Assembly: GCA_021797265.1 (NCBI GenBank)
Contig: JAJZZZ010000096.1
Span: forward strand, 1-5,461
Direction of reading: 5' to 3'
DNA length: 5,461 nt
DNA from: Thermoplasmata archaeon
GTDB taxonomy: Archaea; Thermoplasmatota; Thermoplasmata; Thermoplasmatales; Thermoplasmataceae
Shown here one piece after another: positions 1-5,461 of this stretch (within the stretch, counting starts at the first letter, position 1; each line of letters starts with the position of its first letter). Both the position numbers and the translations under genes were made by a program. Under the pieces are notes generated by a model, which saw only the letters and a program-made list of their open reading frames with translations, was not told the origin of the DNA and searched no databases.

Positions 1-155
1 TACCAAGATTTGACCTGGATATCTTTTTTTTCCCCCTAACAGGGAATGGTCTCCAATCTTCTTCTTTTTCATTCCATTGTATACGTATCAGCACAATCCC
101 GATGAAACATCGATTATCGGCAAATTTTCATTATTCATAACAAGTTCAATATTTT
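1..155. other. AT-rich left edge, no gene recognised
   Basis: This stretch is rich in T on the plus strand and has no gene that I can support. One plus-strand frame is open from the left edge to a TAA at 138-140, giving about 45 codons of unremarkable, Phe/Ser-rich sequence that resembles no family I know. Another frame open from the edge stops at 37-39. Either could be the tail of a gene lying to the left, but nothing distinguishes them from chance. The region most likely is intergenic or the residue of degraded sequence that continues into 156-493. Confidence 0.4.
24..31 (+). terminator. T8 tract, possible archaeal terminator
   Basis: Eight consecutive T residues on the plus strand, followed by a C run and by a second pyrimidine-rich stretch at about 53-75. 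Archaeal RNA polymerase often terminates at T-rich tracts without a hairpin, so this could end transcription of a plus-strand gene lying left of the window. No stem-loop was seen in front of it, and no upstream gene is visible, so the call is weak. Confidence 0.25.
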
Positions 156-493
156 CTATTCGCCATCTGTTTCACTCTGATTTCTCCTCCCTAGGCAACC
201 CATCGAGGTATGCACCGGAATTAGCCCTGAAGTAAAATCCAAAGAGAGTCCAACCGGGACAGAAGAGCGTTTAGAATATGATTTGAATATGACTCCTGGA
301 TTTTCCCACCTAAAGAGATGTTGCAGCCTTGAATATGGCATCTCATGTATTGGAAGTTTGGGGGTGCTTACATCCTCCACAGGAACTTCCATCACAACGA
401 TCTTCTATCCTTCGCCTGAATATGCCGCATAATCTCTGGCCCAGTTGTCAGTTGTGGATTCCACTAATGTACGTTCATCCTTTGCAATGCATT
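156..493 (-). pseudogene. Broken coding frame, possible TnpB 3' remnant
   Basis: Directly downstream of the permease stop, one minus-strand frame stays open from about 493 down to the TAG at 156-158, broken only by a TAG at 405-407. The part before that stop reads LKCIAKDERTLVESTTDN and onward; after it comes KIVVMEVPVEDVSTPKLP and a further 65 or so residues ending SETDGE. A GTG at 393-395 gives the longest intact piece, 79 codons, but no ribosome-binding site is convincing. The VPVE-then-Ser/Pro-rich tail recalls the C-terminal tails of IS200/IS605 TnpB proteins. That is a resemblance from memory, and the zinc-finger cysteines and catalytic acids that would prove it are absent. No matching terminal hairpins or TnpA were found. 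It may instead be an unrelated decayed gene or a chance open frame. Confidence 0.3.
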
Positions 494-1267
494 TCAGAGG
501 CCTGTCTGCACATTTCTGTAAAGATATAGCGATATTCCGAAGAACACGAACATAAGGAGCAATACAATCAGGGTCTGATATCCTGTCTGTGCGGATACCC
601 CATAAACCATTGCATCCCTTACAACGTTTGCAACATAGCTCAGGGGATTGATATCCGAGACTGCCCTCAGTGCAAGCGGTGTCTTTGATGTCAGGGGGTA
701 GAATGCAGTGCTGGCAAAATCAAGGGTGAAAAAGAGAAAAATAGTAATTGTGTTATAGGCCTGCATAGTCCTTACAACAATTGATATTATGAGGAAAAGG
801 CATGAGAAGAATATTGTCCCTGCAACGAGGATCAGGATAAGATACCCTGCAGACACTGCGGTGAAGGCAAATGATCCGGATATGGATATTGCCAGGGCGA
901 TCATAATAGCACTGCCTCCTAATGAGAATATTATGGAAACAACCATGATTCCCAAAAGGTATTCCGATCGCCTGAAAGGTCCTACCAGGAGCTGTTCGAA
1001 CATCCCCCACCTTCTGTCAGACCAGAGCATTCCGCCGCCAATGTTTCCGGCCGTAAATGCCTGCATTCCAACAATTCCGGGCGCAAGGAACTTTGTATAT
1101 GAAATGGAAGAACTGTTTATGTCAATCGAGGGAATAATTCCCTGAAACATTATACCAAGAACCACAAGATACAGTGCCGGCAGACCAAGCATGAAAAGCA
1201 TTGTGCCCGGATCTGTGTTAACCCGTACATTCCTTATGGTAAGCCTGATGAATGCGGGTATCCTCAT
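494..1267 (-). CDS. ABC-2 type exporter permease (DrrB-like)
   Basis: A 257-residue integral membrane protein, the usual length for DrrB/ABC-2 permeases, expected to form the membrane channel of an exporter with the ATPase encoded just upstream. About six hydrophobic segments can be placed near residues 22-42, 60-80, 102-128, 140-165, 172-190 and 231-250. Between segments 2 and 3 lies the family's cytoplasmic coupling stretch, DRRWGMFEQLLVGPFRRSE (residues 84-102), corresponding to the ABC-2 'E-x-x-x-x-LL-x-x-P' region. NPLSYVANVVRD (207-218) before the last segment is also typical. The N-terminus is short and basic, as expected for a cytoplasmic start. Its ATG overlaps the ATPase TGA as ATGA (1264-1267), so the two are translationally coupled and must share a transcript. 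Substrate cannot be read from sequence; drugs, lipids or polyketide-like molecules are known for relatives. The family call is firm, the transported compound unknown. Confidence 0.9.
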   Translation of the reverse strand: MRIPAFIRLTIRNVRVNTDPGTMLFMLGLPALYLVVLGIMFQGIIPSIDINSSSISYTKFLAPGIVGMQAFTAGNIGGGMLWSDRRWGMFEQLLVGPFRRSEYLLGIMVVSIIFSLGGSAIMIALAISISGSFAFTAVSAGYLILILVAGTIFFSCLFLIISIVVRTMQAYNTITIFLFFTLDFASTAFYPLTSKTPLALRAVSDINPLSYVANVVRDAMVYGVSAQTGYQTLIVLLLMFVFFGISLYLYRNVQTGL

Positions 1268-2217
1268 CTTTTTACCACATCCAGGAAAACATCATCAAGG
1301 GAGGGTGTATCCATGTTCACCTGTTCCACATCAATCGACATGGCAGCCATCTTTCTCATGACTTCATTCATTACTCTGTTCATCTGTTTTCCCATTGCCC
1401 ATATCTCGTTTCTTCCAACGCTGAAATCATCAACGTCCTCTATGGAGCTCATAAGCCCATTGAATTCACTTATTTCTGACTCACTCAGATCTCTGGAAGT
1501 TCTGACTGAAAGCTTCTTTGAGGCGCCGTATCTGTTCTTTAGTTCATCCGAGCTGCCCTCAGCCACCAGCTTTCCACGGTCAATAATCCCCACCCGCCTG
1601 CATATATAGTCAGCCTCTTCAAGAATCTGGGTGGTAAAGAGTATTGTCAGGCCATTTTTTGCCTTGTTAGAAATGAAATCCAGAACTGACCTCCTCATTA
1701 TTGGGTCCATACCCACAGTCGGCTCATCAAGAAAGAGCACTTCCATATCATGAATGAATTCTCTGGCAACCTGGAGCCTTTTCTTCTGTCCTCCGGAAAG
1801 TTCAAAGACCCTCTTCCTCCTAACTTCCGTAAGATTAAAAAGTTCAATGAGTTCCTCGGTCCTTGCCTTAACTGTCTCCCTGGGCACTTCCCATAGCATG
1901 CCGTATATTTTGAAATTCTGTTCAACAGTGGTAAAGTCAAAGGCCTCCTCCTGCTGAACCACCCCTATGATCTTTCTTATGAGGTTCGGTTTCTTTACCA
2001 CATCTATACCTGATATGGAAACTCTTCCGGAGGTAGGAGGGACCAGAGTTGTCAGAACCTTTATAGTTGTGCTCTTTCCCGCCCCGTTTTTACCAAGTAG
2101 ACCATATATCTCTCCCCTGTCAACACTGAAGCTGAGGCCATCCACAGCATTTTTTCTGCCGTCGTAAGACTTGACAAGGTTCTCAACAAGAATTGACGGG
2201 TCAGCGCTTGAAGACAC
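1264..2217 (-). CDS. ABC exporter ATP-binding protein (DrrA-like)
   Basis: A 317-residue ATPase that powers the ABC-2 permease encoded next. Motifs in order: Walker A LGKNGAGKST (41-50), Q-loop at GVVQQE (85-90), ABC signature LSGGQKKR (140-147), Walker B VLFLDEPTVGMD (160-171), and the switch region TTQILEEAD (195-203), where Gln197 replaces the usual His. This Gln is known in DrrA-type proteins. Walker A has Lys43 where most relatives have Pro. After the nucleotide-binding domain comes a C-terminal domain of roughly 90 residues ending PSLDDVFLDVV, the hallmark tail of the DrrA subfamily. The GTG start is chosen because an in-frame TAA lies only two codons upstream (TAA GGG AAA GTG) and the domain begins soon after. 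AAGGG sits just 3 nt before GTG, too close for an ideal ribosome-binding site. The gene is first in its operon and diverges from treY. Confidence 0.93.
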   Translation of the reverse strand: MSSSADPSILVENLVKSYDGRKNAVDGLSFSVDRGEIYGLLGKNGAGKSTTIKVLTTLVPPTSGRVSISGIDVVKKPNLIRKIIGVVQQEEAFDFTTVEQNFKIYGMLWEVPRETVKARTEELIELFNLTEVRRKRVFELSGGQKKRLQVAREFIHDMEVLFLDEPTVGMDPIMRRSVLDFISNKAKNGLTILFTTQILEEADYICRRVGIIDRGKLVAEGSSDELKNRYGASKKLSVRTSRDLSESEISEFNGLMSSIEDVDDFSVGRNEIWAMGKQMNRVMNEVMRKMAAMSIDVEQVNMDTPSLDDVFLDVVKR

Positions 2218-2233
2218 TTTCCCTTATTGAGTG

Positions 2234-2246
2234 CAAATTTAATTTG
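2234..2246. repeat. 13-bp AT-rich palindrome CAAATTTAATTTG
   Basis: Perfect inverted repeat with 6-bp arms (CAAATT / AATTTG) around a central T, 17-29 bp upstream of the GTG of the ABC ATPase gene. It overlaps where the start of that transcript or a second TATA element would lie, so a bound repressor could block the exporter promoter. A related 8-bp palindrome, CAAATTTG, spans the treY start at 2325-2332. Short AT palindromes are common by chance, so regulatory function is only a suggestion. Confidence 0.3.
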
Positions 2247-2260
2247 TTTTCCATAGTATG

Positions 2261-2268
2261 TAAAATAT
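2261..2268 (-). promoter_or_regulatory. Candidate TATA box for ABC exporter operon
   Basis: Read on the minus strand this is ATATTTTA, a TATA-like element centred about 47 nt before the GTG of the ATPase gene. With the usual archaeal spacing of about 26 nt to the start of transcription, the message would start near 2238 and carry a leader of about 20 nt. A competing element, AAATTAAA at 2238-2245 on the minus strand, would make the transcript nearly leaderless, but its spacing to the GTG is a little short. The sequence immediately upstream of the chosen box, where the BRE would lie, is part of an inverted repeat. Confidence 0.35.
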
Positions 2269-2285
2269 CCCTTAGGGAAACCCTA
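2268..2285. promoter_or_regulatory. Overlapping inverted repeats, candidate operator
   Basis: TCCCTTAGGGAAACCCTA contains two interlocked perfect inverted repeats: TCCCT-T-AGGGA (2268-2278) and TAGGG-AAA-CCCTA (2273-2285). It can be read as three alternating CCCT/AGGG half-sites within 18 bp, GC-rich inside an AT-rich spacer. It abuts the candidate TATA box of the exporter operon on one side and lies about 10 bp upstream of the treY TATA box on the other. That is where archaeal activators or repressors would affect both promoters. No regulator gene is in the window, so the binding protein is unknown. Confidence 0.4.
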
Positions 2286-2295
2286 TTGCCAAGAG

Positions 2296-2303
2296 ATAAA
2301 TAT
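2296..2303 (+). promoter_or_regulatory. TATA box for treYZ
   Basis: ATAAATAT is a good match to archaeal TATA elements, and the purine-rich AAGAG immediately before it could serve as BRE. Its centre lies about 30 nt before the treY TTG. With the usual spacing, transcription would begin at about 2325-2328, giving a leaderless or nearly leaderless mRNA. This fits the absence of a clear ribosome-binding site in front of treY. Confidence 0.5.
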
Positions 2304-2324
2304 GGGATACCATTAAAGATGGGA

Positions 2325-2332
2325 CAAATTTG
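2325..2332. repeat. Palindrome CAAATTTG across treY start
   Basis: An 8-bp perfect palindrome that includes the TTG start codon of treY (2330-2332) and the predicted transcription start. It repeats the arms of the 13-bp palindrome near the divergent exporter gene, about 91 bp away. It could be a second operator half, but an 8-bp AT-rich palindrome is weak evidence by itself. Confidence 0.2.
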
Positions 2333-4936
2333 AAAGTACCTTCGGCGACATACAGATTCCAGTTTTCCGAGAAATTCACATTCGAAGATGCCGAAAAGAC
2401 AATACCTTATCTTTCAAGGCTCGGCATAAGCCATGTTTACGCATCCCCCATAATGAAAGCAACGAAAGGCAGCACTCATGGATATGATGTGGTAAATCCT
2501 GATGTGATTAACCATGAGCTTGGCGGCGAGGACGGTTTCCGAAGACTTCGCAAGAGCCTTATGGATAACGGAATCGGATGGATCCAGGATTTTGTCCCGA
2601 ACCACATGGCATTTTCCACTGAGAATGTGTATCTTTATGACATTCTGGAAAAAGGCCGCCTATCTGAGTACAGAAATCTTTTTGATATAGACTGGGACAG
2701 TCCATTTTTCAATGGGAAGATAGTTTGCCCCATACTCTCAGACGACTATGTGAGAGAATTGGAAAAGATATCTCTTGTGAGGAAGGGAGACAGATATGCT
2801 TTAAAGTACTACGACCACCGCCTTCCACTATCAGCCGGTTCTATTGAGTTGCTAAACAATATGCTTAATGGCAGCAGTATAGGCCAAAGTGGAGAAAAAT
2901 CATCGAAAACTTTGGATGTGGAACAGGAGATTGATATTACTGATATTCAGAAGATGGAACTCCTGGATTCTCAGAATTACACACTGAGAAACTGGAGAAG
3001 CACGAACCATGAGGTCAATTACAGGCGTTTTTTCAACGTGAATGGCCTGATTACTATCAACTCTTCTGACACTGAAAATATACATTTCATATCTGGGAAA
3101 CTCTATTCACTCATAAGTGAGGGGCTCATTGACGGGGTCAGGCTTGACCACATTGACGGAATATATGATCCATATCAGTATCTGATGGAATTGCGCAGGA
3201 GATTCCCTGATCTCATTGTTATAGTGGAAAAAGTACTGTCTTACAAAGAATCCATAAACCAGAAATGGCCAATTGAAGGAACGACAGGCTATGATTTTCT
3301 CTTCCTTTGCAACGCTCTCCAGTCGGACAGGGAAAGTTCAATTGCAATGAATAAGATTTACAGTTCTCTTGTCAGCACAGCCAGGGGTTCTGAAGAAATA
3401 GTCAGGGAATCAAAGGAAGGAATCCTTGACAGGGAACTCTATGGAGATCTCATCAACATAACTTCTCAGATCTATGAGGATATAAAGAGAAGAGATTATG
3501 GGCATGATATAACTTTCAAGTCTCTCTTCCGCAGCTTAAGGGAGTACATCATCCAGATGCCGGTTTACAGAACATACCTAAGGAAGGGGAGACAATGGGA
3601 AAAGGACATAGAGGTAATAAGGTCTGCATTAAGGAAGTCCTCAATGAACCTGGGTTCCAGAGAAACTTGTTTTGATGCATTGTCGAAATACCTAATGGAA
3701 CATGGCACAATCAAGGAAAGGGATCCAAGGGTCAGAATGCAGCAGTATGAGCCTGCCTTCTATGCAAAATCCATTGAAGACAGGCTTTTTTATGTTCATA
3801 ATCCGTTAATATCAAGAAATGAGGTTGGTAACGATCCCTTTGTTGATTACATATCCCCAGATGAGTTTCATGAAAGCATACAGATAAGAATGTCCCAGAT
3901 TCCTGACAGCATGAACCTTACCTCAACCCATGACACAAAGTTCGGAGAGGATCTAAGGGCAAGGATTAATGCAATCCAGGATAACCCTGAATTCTGGAAC
4001 TATTCAGTAAGGAGATGGATGAGAATGAACTCCCGTTTTCTGAGGGTTTACCATGGTGTAAGGTGCCCCGTGGAGAATCAGGAGTATCTCATATATCAGG
4101 TCCTCGCAGGTTCCCCTCCGGGCTCTTCCAGTGATTCTGAATATGTGAAAAGGCTGCATGACTATCTCAGGAAAATAATTCGTGAAGGTGGAAGAACAAC
4201 AGAGTGGTATGAGCCCGACCTTGAATATGAATCCAATTTTGAGACATTTCTTTCGGACATACTTGATGAGTCAAAGAATGGACAGTTCCTCTCTGATATG
4301 GAATCATTCCAGAAGAGAATTTCAATACCGGGATATCTGAATTCTGTTGCGCAAACGATCCTTAAGCTTACAGTTCCAGGTTTCCCTGACATTTACAGGG
4401 GTTCAGAGGGCTGGGACTACAGCTTCGTGGATCCGGACAACAGGAGGCCTGTTGACCATGAAGATCTGTCAATTAAACTCGATTCTCTTCCTGATGCATA
4501 CAGCCTTGAAGATTTTACCGCCAAACTCGCCGACATTGGATTCCCTTTTCTCAAGCTCTATCTGATCCAGAAAATTCTGAACCTCAGGAAAAATATGCCA
4601 GATCTGTTCCGCTTTGGTTCATATGTTCCGGTTATCCCTTCCGGACTCAGGGCGGATGATACTCTAGTTTACGCCAGAAGATTCGGCGACTATGCGATCA
4701 TAGTTATTTTGCCGCTACACACAGGGGCAGTTATTCAGGATGAAACCATGGATTTCAGCCAGCTTTGGGATGATATGAGAACTGACTTTGGAAATCTCGG
4801 TGGACAATATAAGAGCCTGATTAGTGGGAGGAAAGTTACCATACCTAGAAAAATCATTTACCTGAAGGATCTGATGGGCGGGTTTCCTGTGGACATCTTA
4901 CTTGGGAAACCTGAGGAGGAGATGTCACTGGAATGA
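2330..4936 (+). CDS. treY: Malto-oligosyltrehalose synthase TreY
   Basis: An 868-residue GH13 enzyme that rearranges the reducing-end alpha-1,4 bond of maltodextrins to alpha,alpha-1,1, giving maltooligosyltrehalose in the cytoplasm. The N-terminus PSATYRFQFSEKFTF matches the family start. Further landmarks are GSTHGYDVV (47-55), DFVPNHMA (87-94), NYRRFFNVNGL (230-240), GVRLDHIDGI with probable nucleophile Asp273, VEKVL with probable acid/base Glu300, EGTTGYDF (316-323), STHDTKFGED with the third acid Asp535, and VDPDNRRPVD (700-709) near the C-terminus. All catalytic acids are present. A hydrophilic stretch at about 168-205 looks like a variable loop. Length is above the roughly 700-residue Sulfolobus enzymes and within the family range. 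The TTG start is the only usual start codon after the in-frame TAA at 2297-2299; ATG at 2319 is out of frame. No signal peptide is seen. The stop overlaps treZ. Confidence 0.96.
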   Translation: MKVPSATYRFQFSEKFTFEDAEKTIPYLSRLGISHVYASPIMKATKGSTHGYDVVNPDVINHELGGEDGFRRLRKSLMDNGIGWIQDFVPNHMAFSTENVYLYDILEKGRLSEYRNLFDIDWDSPFFNGKIVCPILSDDYVRELEKISLVRKGDRYALKYYDHRLPLSAGSIELLNNMLNGSSIGQSGEKSSKTLDVEQEIDITDIQKMELLDSQNYTLRNWRSTNHEVNYRRFFNVNGLITINSSDTENIHFISGKLYSLISEGLIDGVRLDHIDGIYDPYQYLMELRRRFPDLIVIVEKVLSYKESINQKWPIEGTTGYDFLFLCNALQSDRESSIAMNKIYSSLVSTARGSEEIVRESKEGILDRELYGDLINITSQIYEDIKRRDYGHDITFKSLFRSLREYIIQMPVYRTYLRKGRQWEKDIEVIRSALRKSSMNLGSRETCFDALSKYLMEHGTIKERDPRVRMQQYEPAFYAKSIEDRLFYVHNPLISRNEVGNDPFVDYISPDEFHESIQIRMSQIPDSMNLTSTHDTKFGEDLRARINAIQDNPEFWNYSVRRWMRMNSRFLRVYHGVRCPVENQEYLIYQVLAGSPPGSSSDSEYVKRLHDYLRKIIREGGRTTEWYEPDLEYESNFETFLSDILDESKNGQFLSDMESFQKRISIPGYLNSVAQTILKLTVPGFPDIYRGSEGWDYSFVDPDNRRPVDHEDLSIKLDSLPDAYSLEDFTAKLADIGFPFLKLYLIQKILNLRKNMPDLFRFGSYVPVIPSGLRADDTLVYARRFGDYAIIVILPLHTGAVIQDETMDFSQLWDDMRTDFGNLGGQYKSLISGRKVTIPRKIIYLKDLMGGFPVDILLGKPEEEMSLE
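4913..4921 (+). promoter_or_regulatory. Ribosome-binding site for treZ
   Basis: GAGGAGGAG inside the end of treY is strongly purine-rich and can pair with the anti-Shine-Dalgarno CCTCC of 16S rRNA. It lies 11 nt before the treZ ATG, slightly long but workable. It encodes the Glu-Glu-Glu near the TreY C-terminus. The contrast with treY, which has no such site, fits internal genes using Shine-Dalgarno initiation and first genes being leaderless. Confidence 0.55.
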
Positions 4937-5461
4937 GCATTACAAGCAGGAAAAGAAGATACAGTTTCGGGCCAGCCATACTGGATCATGAGACCTCATT
5001 TCGAGTATGGGCACCTACAGCCAGGGAAGTATTTCTGAATATCGACGGAACCAAGGTAAAAATGGAAAGAGACGGAGAGGAATTCTGGGAGGTGTCCCTA
5101 AGCGGAAACAGAACTGGTTCCCTCTACGGTTTCATTCTTGATGGGGAAGGGCCTTTCCCTGACCCTGCTGGAAGATTCATGCCATCCGGCATCAATGGTC
5201 TCAGCCAGTTTATAGACACTGATAATTTCAGGTCACTGGACAGTGATTGGAAAGGGATTGATCTCAAGGACATGGTGATCTATGAATGCCATGTTGGAAC
5301 ATTAAGCCCGTCTGGTAACTATTCTGGTATAAGTCATATTGCTGATCATCTCATTGATCTTGGAATAAATACTGTTGAGATAATGCCGGTAGCTCAGTTC
5401 TTCGGCACCAGAAACTGGGGTTATGATGGCGTTTATATTTATTTTCCGGCATCGTGTTACG
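4933..5461 (+). CDS. treZ: Malto-oligosyltrehalose trehalohydrolase TreZ (partial)
   Basis: The first 176 codons of the enzyme that hydrolyses the alpha-1,4 bond next to the trehalose unit of TreY's product, releasing trehalose. The gene runs off the right edge. Residues 11-100 form the N-terminal beta-sandwich (CBM48-like), with FGPAILDHETSFRVWAPTA at 12-30 and DPAGRFMPSGINGLSQFID at 77-95, the latter closely like the family's DPAS-RFQPDGVHGPSQ segment. The GH13 barrel begins near 113 with VIYECHVGTLSPSGNY (115-130), then VEIMPVAQF (148-156) and NWGYDGVYIYFPASCY (161-176), all characteristic of TreZ rather than glycogen branching enzyme. The catalytic acids lie beyond the window. The ATG overlaps the treY TGA as ATGA, so translation is coupled. 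Other GH13 members such as glycogen debranching TreX are less likely given the immediate pairing with treY. Confidence 0.93.
   Translation, partial: MSITSRKRRYSFGPAILDHETSFRVWAPTAREVFLNIDGTKVKMERDGEEFWEVSLSGNRTGSLYGFILDGEGPFPDPAGRFMPSGINGLSQFIDTDNFRSLDSDWKGIDLKDMVIYECHVGTLSPSGNYSGISHIADHLIDLGINTVEIMPVAQFFGTRNWGYDGVYIYFPASCY

Noticed and set aside
3..140. Plus-strand frame open from the left edge
   Set aside because: Forty-five codons of low-information Phe/Ser-rich sequence spanning a T-tract, with no recognisable motif, so it was not called as a partial gene.
486..493. AATGCATT palindrome just after the permease stop as a terminator stem
   Set aside because: The arms are only 4 bp with no loop, and no T-tract follows on the minus strand.
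329..529. 66-codon plus-strand open frame at the permease 3' end
   Set aside because: It overlaps the permease end and the broken minus-strand frame, has no clear ribosome-binding site, and resembles no known protein.
789..1145. 118-codon plus-strand open frame
   Set aside because: It lies wholly opposite the well-supported permease gene, has no recognisable domain, and its composition is that of an antisense shadow of membrane-protein codons.
1313..1609. 98-codon plus-strand open frame
   Set aside because: Antisense to the C-terminal part of the ABC ATPase, with no domain or start signal.
1698..1940. 80-codon minus-strand open frame in a second frame of the ATPase gene
   Set aside because: It overlaps the Q-loop to Walker B coding region in another frame; the ATPase frame carries all the motifs.
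2319..2321. ATG as an alternative treY start
   Set aside because: It is out of frame with treY and reaches TGA after four codons; the TTG at 2330 gives the N-terminus expected for the family. It was kept only as a possible leader ORF.
2932..2948. TGATATT direct repeat in treY
   Set aside because: Two short copies in coding sequence spell similar Asp-Ile residues; nothing suggests a mobile or regulatory repeat.
4347..4565. 72-codon plus-strand frame inside treY
   Set aside because: It lies inside the conserved TreY C-terminal region in another frame and has no independent support.

Overview
The window looks archaeal. Arginine is written mostly AGA/AGG and isoleucine often ATA. Genes start with TTG, GTG and ATG, one promoter looks leaderless with an archaeal-type TATA element, and two gene pairs overlap as ATGA. 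These traits, with a TreY/TreZ trehalose pathway and a DrrA/DrrB-type exporter, suggest a thermoacidophilic archaeon of the Thermoplasmata/Thermoplasmatales type. That placement is an inference; no rRNA or other marker is present, and Sulfolobales-like lineages also carry treYZ.

Layout. Positions 1-155 are AT-rich with a T-tract and no convincing gene. Positions 156-493 hold no intact gene, but on the minus strand there is one long frame broken by a single TAG; it looks like decayed coding sequence, possibly the 3' end of an IS200/IS605-type TnpB. Positions 494-2217 (minus strand) carry a two-gene ABC exporter operon: a DrrA-like ATPase followed by an ABC-2 permease, overlapping by 4 nt. Positions 2218-2329 form a compact divergent promoter region with several short inverted repeats. 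Positions 2330-4936 (plus strand) encode malto-oligosyltrehalose synthase (treY, TTG start), overlapped by ATGA with treZ (malto-oligosyltrehalose trehalohydrolase), which runs off the right edge after 176 codons.

How the genes work together. TreY turns the reducing-end alpha-1,4 bond of a maltodextrin into an alpha,alpha-1,1 bond, and TreZ then cuts off trehalose. The overlapping genes should give coupled synthesis of the two enzymes. The exporter operon is a self-contained ATPase-permease pair with no visible substrate clue; its only link to the trehalose genes is the shared divergent regulatory region. I see no clear new system. The features most worth a second look are the intergenic inverted repeats between the two operons, the unusual treY start, and the broken frame beside the exporter.
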